Source: Thermomicrobiales bacterium (GTDB lineage: Bacteria; Chloroflexota; Chloroflexia; Thermomicrobiales; UBA6265). From it: DNA of 64,000 nt. The notes beneath the pieces were generated by a model, which saw only the letters and a program-made list of their open reading frames with translations, searched no databases and was not told the DNA's origin. Position numbers and translations under genes: made by a program. This document shows positions 49,815-59,148 of the stretch, piece by piece. Position 1 is the stretch's first letter; every line of letters begins with the position of its first letter. Location: assembly GCA_041390825.1 (NCBI GenBank), contig JAWKPF010000024.1:1-64000 (forward strand), written 5' to 3'.

Positions 49815-50910
49815 CCCACGAATCGATCTACCAGCAGTTGGGGCCAGACCGATCATCAACGGGCGCGGACCCACCACGTTGGCCGGCGGGTCGTTGATGA
49901 ACCAAGGTATTGGCCGCGATGGCCGAAGCCTCCACGCGCTTCGTCGATATGGAACTCAACCGCGCAGTTGGCAAACGGATTGCCGAAATCACCGGCGCGG
50001 AAGCTGGTGGTCACCTGCGGATCGGCAGCCGGTATGGTGCTGGCCGCGGCGGCCTGCGTGGCCGGGAGCAATCCCGAACGCATCGCTGCCCTGCCGGACA
50101 GCGATGGCTTCCCGAACGAAATCGTCTTCCACCGCGCCCGCATCATGTACGACCGTATGTACCGCGTTGGGGGCGGGCGGTTGACGCTCATCGGAACCTG
50201 GGAGCGCACCGATCCCGCCGAACTGGAGCAAGCGATCACCGACCGTACCGCCGCGGTGGCCCGTTTCATCAATCACAGTACAACGGACCCGGCGCTCCCC
50301 TTCGAGCAGGTGGTCGAGATCGCGCATGCGCGCAATGTGCCGGTGTTCGTCGATGCTGCGTCCACCCTCCCACAGTCAGTCACCTGCGCATCTGGATCGA
50401 GCGCAGGGCCGACCTGGTCATTTACAGCAGGGGAAAGGGCATCCGCGGTCCGGCCGGGTCGGTTTGCTGGCGCCGATCTGATCGAAGCGGCCCGCTTGAA
50501 TGGCAGTCCCAATGCTTCCGTCGGGCGCGGCATGAAGGTCGGCAAGGAAACGATGGTCGGGCTCGGGGTTGCGCTTGAGCGTTTCCTGGCCCACGACCAC
50601 GAGGCTGACTACCGCGGTCACATGGCGCAGGCCGACCGGTTGATGGCCGCGCTTGAGCCCGGTCAGATGTGCGTCTCACCCGCAACGACGATCAGGCGAT
50701 TTGGCCTTCCCGGTCATCGGTGTCCACCCCGTGGACGACCGCTGGAATCACCGCGCAGTGGTCCAGGCGCTCATCGACGGCGATCCCTCCATTCATCTCG
50801 ACGCGCTGCGCGACCGGCTGCAGATCAATACCCACTGGCTGGAGGACGACCAGATCGACGTCATACTCCGCCGCCTCACCGAAGAACTCGACGCGCGTTG
50901 TGGCGCCTAG
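49811..50910 (+). pseudogene. SelA-like PLP-dependent enzyme, frameshifted
   Basis: Fold-type I PLP enzyme of the SelA/DgaE-like family. IYQQLGARPIINGRGPTTLA-like start, then MAEASTRFVDMELNRAVGKR and IAEITGAEAAVVTCGSAAGM-like, the cofactor phosphate region. NEIVFHRARIMYDRMYRVGG follows, then VARFINHSTTDPALPFEQVV, VPVFVDAASTLPP-like (Asp binding PLP) and a GADLVIYSGGKGIRGPQ-like piece carrying the Schiff-base Lys. The end is LQINTHWLEDDQIDVILRRL. Homologues include amino-acid and amino-sugar-acid lyases. The substrate cannot be assigned. Confidence 0.78.
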
Positions 50911-51301
50911 CGAGGTTCAACCCTCGCTCGCAACCAGCGCGCGAAATCGAGGTTGCTTCGGAGCGGTGCTCCCCGGTCCTTGGCGATCTGTTCGATGCGT
51001 GCTGCCAGCTCGAGAATCTCCCCGGAACTCCAGGCCGTTGACGCGCAGGAAGACATCAAGCGTTACAAGTGCTGCCCGCTTGTTGCCGTCGACGAAGGGC
51101 TGGTTCTGTGAGATCCCAACGGCCATCAGCACCGCCTGGGTGACCAGGTCCGCACTGTCATAGTAGGCGGCCATTTGTGCGCGCATCAACGCCGATTCGA
51201 GTAGCCCTTCATCGCGCAGTGGTTCCAGCCGCTCGCCCATGCAGTCCAGGATCGCACGATGCAGCTCGACTGACCTCGGCCACCGTTAGGTAGCGGATCA
51301 T
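50907..51301 (-). pseudogene. Doc/Fic-type toxin, frameshifted
   Basis: Death-on-curing family. MIRYLTVAEV start, ELHRAILDCMGERLEPLRDE-like, SALMRAQMAAYYDSADLVTQ, then the Fic/Doc motif as QPFVDGNKRAALVTLDVFL. The leading His of the canonical HxFxxGNKR motif is Gln here. In another frame LDFARWLRARVEPR ends the protein. Doc toxins phosphorylate EF-Tu. The gene starts 2 nt after its AbrB-like antitoxin. The stop shares a CTAG with the convergent SelA-like gene. Confidence 0.8.
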
Positions 51302-51303
51302 GG

Positions 51304-51515
51304 CTATTTCGCGAGATAACGATAGGCAGCTTCGTGGTCCGCCAGCTTGCATCGAGCGCGTCACGCAACTCGCGGCTCAAGACCGGTCGTTCTTCCAAAG
51401 GTGTGAGCTGGACCGCAAATCGGTCACCCACAGACCACCCGTTGCGCTCGACTTCCTCTTTCGGAATGGTGATGACGGCGCTGTTTCCGGCTTTGCGCAG
51501 TTGTTGCTGAATCAT
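51304..51515 (-). pseudogene. AbrB/MazE-type antitoxin, one frameshift
   Basis: MIQQQLRKAGNSAVITIPKE followed by VERNGWSVGDRFAVQL is the swapped-hairpin (SpoVT-AbrB) DNA-binding domain of Doc/MazF antitoxins. The C-terminal toxin-neutralising tail reads SRELRDALD and, after a shift near 51357, KLADHEAAYRYLAK before TAG. About 70 residues, as expected. Its position directly before the Doc toxin supports the pairing. Confidence 0.8.
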
Positions 51516-51639
51516 GTCTGATATGCTCGTCCCACGCGTAATCATCGTGCATACGGTGAATACAGTATATACCGCGTGCCGGGGACGCATTCCTGCGTCT
51601 TCTGTTCCCCGTTCGGTCGGGCGAGAAGCAGCGCGTAGG

Positions 51640-52418
51640 TTATGAGGAGGCTGGTTGGTACGCCACGCAGCTTTCGGCGGCGAGCCAGAAGAGGCGTTCG
51701 CGGATTGTGTGCTTGTCCCAGTCGCGCGGGTCCCAATCGCCCAACCCGCTGACATCGTCTCCCCGTAAAGAATCTGCTTAACCGGCACACCACGAAATGC
51801 CCCGACCGCAAAAAGCGCCGAGGCTTCCATCTCCACCATGGCGCACCCTTCGGCGGCCTGTCGCCGCGCGACCTGGCCCAGGTCTCGGTAGATGGCGTCG
51901 GTAGTCCAGGTCTTGCCCAATCGATAGCCGACGCCGTGCCGTTCCAGTGTTGTCGCAATCGTGCTCACATTCCGCATCCTGCGCGATCTCACGGGCGGCG
52001 GGCACATGGTGAAACGAGGTTCCCTCGTCACGCACAGCGCTGGTCAGGATCATCAACTGCCCGACATCGATCCCCCGATCGAGCACTCCGGCCGCCACAC
52101 GCGACCACCGTGCGCGCGCCCAACGCGATGAGCTCTTCCAGCACAAAGGCGGCCATTGGCGCGCCGATGCCAGGTTGAATCGCGACAATGGGCGTTCCAT
52201 CGATCTCCACTCGCAACATCGGATTGGGACCGGCTTCGCTGGTCAGAAACCCGATGACCTCCGTCGTCTCCCGGGTGCGCAAGTCGCCCAGCACATCGTG
52301 AAAAAAGCAGATCACCCGCGTGTTTCAGGAAATCCTCCCGTTCCACGAGCACGTGATGCGGCTCGATGATGGCGGTGCGGTCTTCGTCGAATTCGAAGAG
52401 TGGAAACGTGTCGATCAT
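51640..52418 (-). pseudogene. Nucleoside phosphorylase, frameshifted
   Basis: Purine nucleoside/uridine phosphorylase superfamily (PNP_UDP). MIDTFPLFEFDEDRTAIIEP start, then ICFFHDVLGDLRTRETTEVI, GTPIVAIQPGIGAPMAAFVL, EELIALGARTVVACGG (phosphate-binding Gly loop), VGQLMILTSAVRDEGTSFHH, YRLGKTWTTDAIYR, AEGCAMVEMEASALFAVGAF (the diagnostic MEASA substrate motif) and FRGVPVKQILYG. Three or so frame changes. It would salvage nucleosides by phosphorolysis in the cytoplasm. About 260 residues, usual size. Confidence 0.84.
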
Positions 52419-52461
52419 GTCGTGAGCATACAGGACCCGCCGCGGCATGCAAAGAGTCGAT

Positions 52462-52928
52462 CTACCGTGTCGCGGCAACCGCCTTGAGCGGCTTCTTCTG
52501 CTTCGTCCTTGCCGCGCGTTCGATACGCGGCGAGCGCTGCGATGACGGCCTCCGGGTTCTGCTCGATCACCCGCAGATAGCTCGCCGCTGCCTGATGCGA
52601 GCGGAAGGAAGGAGCGCTTCTGCTCCCAATCCCGGAGCGTGCCCAGCGGAGATCTCGAGAAGGTCTCGAGGAGAACTGCACTTGCGTCATGCCGAGCGCC
52701 TTGCGTACGCGCACCGCGTCCACGACGCGTCGCATCTGACAACTCTTCCTCAGTCATTGGCGGGTTGTCCGGATCGGAGAGCGCGGCGGCCTCGATCTCC
52801 TCATCCGTCATGTTACGGAGCCGTTCCCAGTCCGTCTTATGCGGAGATTCGTAGGGTTTGCCCGTAGAAAGATCGATCAACGTCCCATCTTCATAGAGAC
52901 GTACTCGAACCGTATTCTCTTCGCTCAC
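52462..52928 (-). pseudogene. BrnA-like antitoxin with C-terminal HTH, frameshifted
   Basis: The first 65 residues (TDWERLRNMTDEEIEAAALS, DPDNPPMTEEELSDA) resemble BrnA-type antitoxins. A shifted frame then gives VRKALGMTQVQFS, LGTLRDWEQKRS-like and YLRVIEQNPEAVIAALAA, an XRE-type helix-turn-helix with its usual tail. GTG start inside the end of the BrnT gene. Such HTH-bearing partners would both neutralise the toxin and repress the operon. The end is approximate. Confidence 0.66.
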
Positions 52929-53182
52929 GGCGGCTTGCCCTTCTAGCGGTGATGATTCGCACGTTCATGCCGCACGTATTGTGAAGATCACTGCAATGAG
53001 CGAATCGCTCGAACGGCCGACTGTTTTCCAGCGTGGCTCCGGCGACCTGCCATCAGGGGAAATCTGCTCGATCCGATCGATATCGAGAAACACGTTGGCA
53101 GCGTCGATGAATGCGACTCATGTTTTTCGACATTCATCTCCGCCTTGGCGTGATCCCACTCAACCTCATCAAAACGAAGCAC
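52891..53182 (-). pseudogene. BrnT-type toxin, frameshifted
   Basis: MLRFDEVEWDHAKAEMNVEK is the BrnT opening (FEWDxxKAxxNxxKH). Following frames give VFLDIDRIEQ-like, SLIAVIFTI and finally VRIITARRASRRER, the conserved C-terminal Arg-rich end. BrnT is a RelE-fold ribonuclease toxin. GTG start. The stop lies within the first codons of the antitoxin-like gene, the standard brnTA order. Confidence 0.72.
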
Positions 53183-53236
53183 CCAGGTCGATAGTACTGG
53201 TTACCAGTAGTCACTGCAACCTCTACGCTTCGGAGG

Positions 53237-54280
53237 TCAGACACGTTCGAGCATGCGCAGCCAGTTTACCGTGCATGATCTTTTCGATGTCGTCGGCGTA
53301 GCCGCGGGCGCGGAGCCGGCCAGGGATAGCTGCTTAAGAAAGACTCATAAATCGTGTCGAGGTCGCGCGGGGTCTGCTCCGTGCCATAACCACCATCAGG
53401 TCGGTTCCAATGGCGGCGTGAAGATTCGCATTGCCGGCCAACCTGGCAGATATGGTCGATGTGATCGACGTAGTCTTCCATGCTGCAGATTTCGGGGTGC
53501 TTTCGCCCCGAATCCAGTTCGGCACCACCATCCAGGCGTCGAGCGCGCAGCCGATGACCCCGTCGCTCGATGATGTGCTGGAGCATTTGGTCGGTGAGCT
53601 GGCGGTCGCCGAACAACGCGCGGCAGTTGGAATGCGATGCCCAGATCGGCCCCGTGAAGATCTCCACCGCCTCCCAGAACGATTGGTCGTTGAGGTGGGT
53701 GATATCCAGCAGGTTGGTCTCGTTCATCTCTTCCAGCAGCGCTTTGCCCCGTTCGGTCAACCCGCAGGCTTTCGGTACCGTGCGCGTATGCTCGGACCGT
53801 AGTGCGCCAGGCTCAGTGCCCGCAGTCCGTCCTTCCACCAAAGTCCGAGCTGGTCGAGATCGACAATCGGGTCGGCCCCTTCCATCGTCAGGATCATTCC
53901 GAGGGCGTGTTTGCTGGATCGGCGTTCCATTCCTTCATGTGCGCGTCGAGCTGAGACCAGTCGGAGATCATGCGAATATCGCCTTGCCGCTCCATCTCCC
54001 GATAGAACGCCAGTTCTCCCTGCGCCCGCGCGTACGCAATCTCCTGGGTGCGCACGTCGATCATGTCGTGTCGACCCGATTTCGTGCGCGCGATCATCGT
54101 GCAGAAGCAGAGCGCCATCTCGGTGCGCCGCATTTCCGGGAAAGAAAGGGTGTTGTTGCCGCGCCCCTTCTCGGTCATGTGCGCTTCGTCCTCCCGAATC
54201 CCGGCCACGCTCTTGCGCAGGTCACGGTCGAGATAGAACGCGTTCATGGCAATGTCGAGATGACTGTCGATGACGATCAC
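53237..54280 (-). pseudogene. Membrane dipeptidase (renal dipeptidase family), frameshifted in 3' part
   Basis: Zn-dependent peptidase M19. The first 128 residues are intact: IVIDSHLDIAMNAFY with the metal HxD, then SFPEMRRTEMALCF. Then, across shifts, LTMEGADP-like, LRALSLAHYGPS, ERGKALLEEMNETNLLDITH, SFWEAVEIFTGPIWASHSNC, IIERDGVIGCALDAWM-like, IGTDLDGGYG-like and an end like MHGNWLRMLERV. One shift is a single extra A in GGTAAACTGG near 53272. The transition from intact to damaged sequence near 53.89 kb falls inside this gene. It probably hydrolyses dipeptides imported by the ABC system upstream. Confidence 0.82.
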
Positions 54281-54398
54281 GGTCGTGCTCCTGCTGCATG
54301 GAAAAACCGGCCCACTGCCTGCGGCACTACCGGGATTCGCGGTCCAGATTACGAGGTGTGAGACCAGGCCGATGCGCCTCCATATCGCCGAATCTCGG

Positions 54399-55883
54399 TC
54401 ACTGCTCGGCGTGACCTGTAAGCGTCGTTACCGTGGGTTCATTCCAGGAGATATTGGGATCGATCTCGACCGAGCGCTGGCAATCCGGCAACTGAAACCG
54501 CAAGATCGGGCAGACCTCGCCTCCCGTGTAGCAGACGCGGAGCTCGAATGTGTCGTCGCTCGTCCACGCTCCACTTGCGCTTGTGCGTTCCAGGCCGACC
54601 CCACCCGATCCGGGGTTCATTGGACTGAGGATTCGGCCCTCCGATTCTCCCGCTAGCCACTCGCCAAGTCCGCTAACGACCCGATGGTCGCCACTGGTGT
54701 CGGTAATGGTGATGGTGGTGGCGTCGAAGGAATCGAACTCACAGACGATTCGCTCGATTCCCAAGCTATTCGCCTCGAGCGCATAAGCTCGACCGGATAT
54801 GGTCTCGATGAGACTGGAGGTCGTAGCGCCCTGCGCAGATGGCAAGGAGAGGGACGCCAGCTTCGTCGCCAACGCCGCTTGTACGTTTGAATCGTGGGGC
54901 AGCGCAGCGTCCCCGAATGCAGGCAAAAGGTGCTTCCAGACATGGTCGAGCACGCGCTGCATGTTCTGCACGCCGCTGGTTATCGCCAGCACGGCGTCCT
55001 GCTCCGGGAAGATGACGCAGAACTGCCCAAACGCGCCATCGCCGCGATAGACGTCGGCTGGCTGGGAACGCCAAAACTGATACCCGTAACCAACGATCCA
55101 ATCGGGATTCGTCTGCGTGTTGCTGTTGTCGGAGTGCGCCGCGCTCGCCGCATCGATCCATACCTCGCTCAGAATGCGCTGGCCATTCCATGCGCCACGT
55201 TGCAGGTACATCTGTCCGAAACGGGAAATACCGTCGGTCGTGATGTGCAATCCCGATCCGCCCAGGCTGCGTCCGCGCGGATCGGTATCCCAGACCGGAT
55301 GCTCGATACCCAACGGGTCGAACAACCGTGGGCGGAGGTAGTCGATCAGGGATTCTCCGGTGAGTTGGGTGATGATTGCCGAGAGCATATACGTCGCCGG
55401 AGTGTTGTAGACGAACCAGCTTCCTGGTTTGTGCTCCACCGGCAGGGCAAGAAAGGCGCGCGGCCAATCGTCATCCGCGCCGAGCCAAACCGCGGCCAGC
55501 GTGTCCTCGTGATGTCCCGTGTTCATGGTGAGGAGATGCTCGACGGTCATCGCCTGCAGATTGCCGCTCGGGTTCGCTGGCGCATCGTCCGGAAAGAACT
55601 TCAGCACCGGGTCGTCGACGCGCAGCAACCCCTCTGCCACCGCGATCCCGATAGCCGACGACGTGAAGCTCTTGCTCAACGAATAGAGCATGTGCGGAAC
55701 TTCGGGGCGATACGGCGTCCACCACCCCTCGGCCACCACCGATCCGTGCCGCAGCAGTATGAAGCTGTGCACCGCGTCCAGCGGATGCGCGTGCTGCTCG
55801 AGCGCGTCGACGAAGTCGAGAATGGCGGAAGATGGGATGCCTTCAGCTTCCGGAGTGCTGCGTCGAATAGGAACTACGGACAT
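54399..55883 (-). CDS. Serine hydrolase, class C beta-lactamase-like
   Basis: Intact 494-residue penicillin-binding-protein-like hydrolase. SLSKSFTSSAIG carries the SxxK nucleophile. YNTPATYMLSAII provides the YxN motif about 95 residues later, after LLTMNTGHHED. Residues beyond about 340 form an extra beta-rich C-terminal domain (ITITDTSGDHRVVSG). No signal peptide is evident, so it may act on imported peptides or D-Ala-containing fragments, or on esters. ATG start. It lies in a same-strand series with the dipeptidase, an alpha/beta hydrolase and the peptide ABC transporter. Confidence 0.85.
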   Translation of the reverse strand: MSVVPIRRSTPEAEGIPSSAILDFVDALEQHAHPLDAVHSFILLRHGSVVAEGWWTPYRPEVPHMLYSLSKSFTSSAIGIAVAEGLLRVDDPVLKFFPDDAPANPSGNLQAMTVEHLLTMNTGHHEDTLAAVWLGADDDWPRAFLALPVEHKPGSWFVYNTPATYMLSAIITQLTGESLIDYLRPRLFDPLGIEHPVWDTDPRGRSLGGSGLHITTDGISRFGQMYLQRGAWNGQRILSEVWIDAASAAHSDNSNTQTNPDWIVGYGYQFWRSQPADVYRGDGAFGQFCVIFPEQDAVLAITSGVQNMQRVLDHVWKHLLPAFGDAALPHDSNVQAALATKLASLSLPSAQGATTSSLIETISGRAYALEANSLGIERIVCEFDSFDATTITITDTSGDHRVVSGLGEWLAGESEGRILSPMNPGSGGVGLERTSASGAWTSDDTFELRVCYTGGEVCPILRFQLPDCQRSVEIDPNISWNEPTVTTLTGHAEQ

Positions 55884-55944
55884 TGCGAACGTCCTGTGCG
55901 CTGAACCGAACTGCCGATTGCCGCGCAGCGTAGCACGCGCCCCC

Positions 55945-55984
55945 TGTCATTCAGAGGAACGAAGAATCTCCTCGCCGCAGCGAG
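55945..55984 (-). repeat. Solitary reverse-oriented copy of the 48-bp repeat
   Basis: Read on the minus strand it is CTCGCTGCGGCGAGGAGATT, then CTTCGTTCCTCTGAATGACA. This matches the link plus core of the array at 18889. It lies in the 155-nt gap between the two hydrolase genes. Confidence 0.7.
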
Positions 55985-56038
55985 TGTCGCCCCGAATCCG
56001 GGCCCCCAGTTCACCTGCCAGGTGGGATGCTGCTCGCT

Positions 56039-57076
56039 CTATCCGTCGCAGCACGATTCCAGCGATGTCCAGGTGTCCGGCTCGCGCACTCCGGTCACCA
56101 CCTGCCGAACCGCTTCGACGACGAGCTCAGGCTGGTCCTGTTGCACATAGTGCCCGCTTGTCTCCCCGACCCAATACCGCGCATCGGTGGTCAGTGTGGC
56201 CAGTTGCTCGTTCGCAGCAGTCAGAAAGCCTTCGAGCTCCTCAGCGGAGGTGAATCCCTCCGGCACCGTGTCGATCTCGAAGGGAACCCCGTGCGCCACC
56301 ACCGCCAGCGGGATATCGCCGAACGGGGCGGTTTCGCGTAACTCCGGGTTCATGCTTCCGTAGGGGATGGTTTCGATATCACCGTAGCCGGGAATGGGGA
56401 CGATGTCGTCCGTGCCCAGTTCGGCGTTGAATGCCACCAGCGAGGCCCATTGCTCCGGGGTCATGAGCGCTTCGATGAACTCGTTGTAGGCGTCGATGAG
56501 CACAAGTCCGGAGACATCCTCCGGATACGCGCTGGTGTACAGTCGTGCAATTGCGCCGCCGAGCGAATGCGCCGCCAGCACGAAGGGCGTCTCGATGCCA
56601 GCCGCGTGCACCAGCGCATGCAACTCCTCCACCGCATCGGTGGCGGTGCGCGGTTGAGGAACAGCATCGCTACGGCTGATCAAGTCCTCGTCCCCCACCG
56701 AAGTCGCGGTGCCGGGCCGGTCGTACGCGCAGACACGGGTGAACTCCGCCAATGCCGGCAAAACCATGGTGCGGGGATCGGTCAGGTTTCGCTGATCGCG
56801 CGACCAGATATCGCTCGTGTCGCGATAGCCGGTCACCAGCACTACCGTCGGGCCGCCACTGCCAGCGCAGGTGAGATAGAGCGACCGTCCTCCGATATCG
56901 ACCAGACCGGCGAAATCGCCATCGACGTGATCGGCGATGGGCGTTTGGGCGTTGGCAGGCATTGGCGCTCCGACTGAGGCGAACCCGCCGGCCGCGAGGA
57001 CCGCGCTGCCATAGCCCAGCAACTTCCGGCGAGAGACGGACGAATTCGGAATGGGTTCCAACGGGCTCGTTTGCAT
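56039..57076 (-). CDS. Alpha/beta hydrolase with Tat-type signal
   Basis: 345 residues. The N-terminus SVSRRKLLGYGSAVLAAGG is a twin-arginine signal with cleavage near ANAQTP, so the folded protein is exported. GPTVVLVTGYRDTSDIW starts the fold and VCAYDRPGTATSVG follows. AHSLGGAIARLYTSAYPEDV gives the GxSxG-type nucleophile Ser, and TSGHYVQQDQPELV the catalytic His. The substrate is unknown: ester, amide or lactone. The following 175-nt gap to the permease gene shows no clear signal. Confidence 0.85.
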   Translation of the reverse strand: MQTSPLEPIPNSSVSRRKLLGYGSAVLAAGGFASVGAPMPANAQTPIADHVDGDFAGLVDIGGRSLYLTCAGSGGPTVVLVTGYRDTSDIWSRDQRNLTDPRTMVLPALAEFTRVCAYDRPGTATSVGDEDLISRSDAVPQPRTATDAVEELHALVHAAGIETPFVLAAHSLGGAIARLYTSAYPEDVSGLVLIDAYNEFIEALMTPEQWASLVAFNAELGTDDIVPIPGYGDIETIPYGSMNPELRETAPFGDIPLAVVAHGVPFEIDTVPEGFTSAEELEGFLTAANEQLATLTTDARYWVGETSGHYVQQDQPELVVEAVRQVVTGVREPDTWTSLESCCDG

Positions 57077-57251
57077 GGTGTCCTGTCTTCTCCTCAGCGC
57101 GGACGAACACGGGACGGTCTCGAGTGCGATGCAGCAGGCGCTACCGGCCCTCGTTCAGCTTACGCCTCGGAGACCGGGAACGGAACCGCCCAAGTGTTCA
57201 CGCAGCCCCGCCACTACGACGACAGACGGTGCAACCGTTCAAGCACTGCCA

Positions 57252-58139
57252 TCACCGGGATCCGCGCAGCCGGGGGTCCAGCGCGTCGCGCAAGCTGTCG
57301 CCAAGCAGGTTGAAACCGAGCACGCTGAGCATGATGGCCGCGCCGGGGAAGATCAGCAACCAGGGCGCGATCTCGGCAATGCCGGTGCTTTCGCTCAGCA
57401 TTTGCCCCCAGGACGGTTCCGGCGGGGGCGTGCCCAGACCGAGAAAGCTCAAACCCGCTTCGGTCAGCAACGCCCAGGAAAGGGCCAGACTGATCTGGAC
57501 GATGATCGGCGCAACCGCGTTCGGCAGGATGTGACGCGTAAGGATGCGCCAGCGTCGCATCCCGATGCTATTGGCCGCCTCCACGAACTCGGTCTGTTTC
57601 AACGCCAGCACCGGCGCGCGCGCGACCCGGGAAAAGATGGGGATATAGACCAGCGCGATCGCGAAGATCGTTGTGCGCGTGCCAGCACCGAGCACGGTCA
57701 CCACCAGCAACGCCAGCAGGATGGCCGGAAACGCGAAAAAGATGTCCATCACCCGCATGGCCACGTTATCGGTGAACCCACCGCTGTAGGCCGAGATCAC
57801 CCCAATGGCTGTGCCGACCGTGCAGGCCAGCAGTACGCTGAGCGACACCACGATCAGCGAATTGGTGCCGCCCTTGATGATGCGGCTGAAGACGTCGCGC
57901 CCGAGGATATCGGTACCCATCAGGTGGTCCCGGCTTGGCCCCTGCAACCGGTCGAGCCGGTTTTGCTCCAGTGGCGGATAGGGGGTCAGCCCGAGCGCGC
58001 CCATCAAGGCGACGATGAGATAGAGCGCGACGATCGTGGCGCCCACCGCGCCGCTGGCCGTGCGCAGCATCTGCCGCCACGGGCGCGGCCGCGATCCCAG
58101 GCGCTCTTCTTCCGGCGCCAGGCTAACGGTCGCTGCCAT
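57252..58139 (-). CDS. Peptide-type ABC permease, DppC-like
   Basis: Membrane permease of the oligopeptide/dipeptide importer family, about 295 residues. It has the OppC/DppC opening and DHLMGTDILGRDVFSRIIKG typical of this subunit, six hydrophobic segments, and the EAA loop as EAANSIGMRRWRILTRHILP. ATG 58139 is preferred over 58166. Both overlap the upstream permease gene. No ATPase genes are present in the window, so ATPases must be encoded elsewhere or shared. Confidence 0.9.
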   Translation of the reverse strand: MAATVSLAPEEERLGSRPRPWRQMLRTASGAVGATIVALYLIVALMGALGLTPYPPLEQNRLDRLQGPSRDHLMGTDILGRDVFSRIIKGGTNSLIVVSLSVLLACTVGTAIGVISAYSGGFTDNVAMRVMDIFFAFPAILLALLVVTVLGAGTRTTIFAIALVYIPIFSRVARAPVLALKQTEFVEAANSIGMRRWRILTRHILPNAVAPIIVQISLALSWALLTEAGLSFLGLGTPPPEPSWGQMLSESTGIAEIAPWLLIFPGAAIMLSVLGFNLLGDSLRDALDPRLRGSR

Positions 58140-59088
58140 AGGAGATGCGCGGATCGATGGCGGCATAGCCGAGATCGACCAGCAGGTTGACGATCACCAC
58201 CATGCAGGCGATGAACAACGTCGCGCCCTGGATCAACGCGTAGTCGCGCTGGGCGATGGCGTTCAATGTGAGCCGTCCAAGCCCGGGCAACGCGAAGATT
58301 TGCTCGATGATGACGGTTCCCCCCAACAGATACCCCAGCTCGATACCGGTCAACGTCACCACCGGGATGAGCGCGTTGCGTAGCGCATGCCGGCGGACCA
58401 CGATCTGCTCGCGCAGACCCTTGGCACGCGCGGTGCGCACGTAATCCTGATTGAGCACCTCGAGCATGGCCGAACGCGTGGTGCGCATGACCGAGGCGGA
58501 GAACGCCAACCCCAAGGTCAGCGCTGGCAGCATCATCTGTTCCAGGTTCTTGAACGGAGCCGTCGTAATTTGCACGTAGTTGCCGGCGTTGGGGAGATAG
58601 CCGAAGTAGACCGACAGAACATAGATCAGCACCGTTGCCACCAGAAAATTCGGCGCGGCCAACCCGATCAGCGCGAAGAGCCGCCCGAAGAAATCGGCCG
58701 GTGTGTTGCGGTAGACCGCGGCAATCACGCCCAGCGGAATGCCGACCAGGATCGCGATGAGCAGCGAAAGGAACGCGAGCTCCAGGGTGACGGGAAGACG
58801 GTCGAGAATGAGGCTCAACACCGGCTGGCCAAGCCGGACCGAATACCCCAGATCGCCGCGCAGCACGCTACTGATCCAGGAGAAGTACTGCTGCACGGGT
58901 GACTTGTCGAGCCCGAAATACGCTTCCAGCGAGGCGCGCTGCGCTTCGGTCAGCAATCCCGCTTCGGTGCCCAGCATGGCGGTAATGGCATCGCCGGGCA
59001 CCGCCCGAATGGCGACGAAGACGATGATGGTGACGCCAAGAAGGGTGGGGATCGCCAGCAACAACCGCTGGAAGAGGTAGTTCAGCAC
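58123..59088 (-). CDS. Peptide-type ABC permease, DppB-like
   Basis: OppB/DppB-type permease of about 321 residues. It begins LNYLFQRLLLAIPTLLGVTI, then IVFVAIRAVPGDAITAML, a periplasmic loop, and the EAA motif as YVRTARAKGLREQIVVRRHA. It ends in ALIQGATLFIACMVVIVNLL and DLGYAAIDPRISY. GTG 59088 is chosen because the longer in-frame start at 59136 would place the start inside a terminator hairpin. It overlaps the DppC-like gene, so the two are translated together. Confidence 0.88.
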   Translation of the reverse strand: MLNYLFQRLLLAIPTLLGVTIIVFVAIRAVPGDAITAMLGTEAGLLTEAQRASLEAYFGLDKSPVQQYFSWISSVLRGDLGYSVRLGQPVLSLILDRLPVTLELAFLSLLIAILVGIPLGVIAAVYRNTPADFFGRLFALIGLAAPNFLVATVLIYVLSVYFGYLPNAGNYVQITTAPFKNLEQMMLPALTLGLAFSASVMRTTRSAMLEVLNQDYVRTARAKGLREQIVVRRHALRNALIPVVTLTGIELGYLLGGTVIIEQIFALPGLGRLTLNAIAQRDYALIQGATLFIACMVVIVNLLVDLGYAAIDPRISYGSDR

Positions 59089-59105
59089 AGGAGCGTCCAA
59101 AAAAT

Positions 59106-59134
59106 GCCGGGACGGAGCCAGACTCCGTCCCGGC
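59106..59134 (-). terminator. Intrinsic terminator between binding protein and permease genes
   Basis: A perfect 12-bp stem GCCGGGACGGAG / CTCCGTCCCGGC with loop CCAGA. On the minus strand the hairpin is followed by ATTTTTTGG. It lies 15 nt after the binding-protein stop and 18 nt before the permease start. It would allow more binding protein than permease through partial read-through. Confidence 0.88.
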
Positions 59135-59148
59135 ACAACCGAGTGTGA

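Noticed and set aside
13220..53890. Programmed frameshifting or an alternative genetic code as explanation for broken frames
   Set aside because: Shifts are in many unrelated genes, in both directions, without a shared slippery site, and the flanks use the standard code normally.
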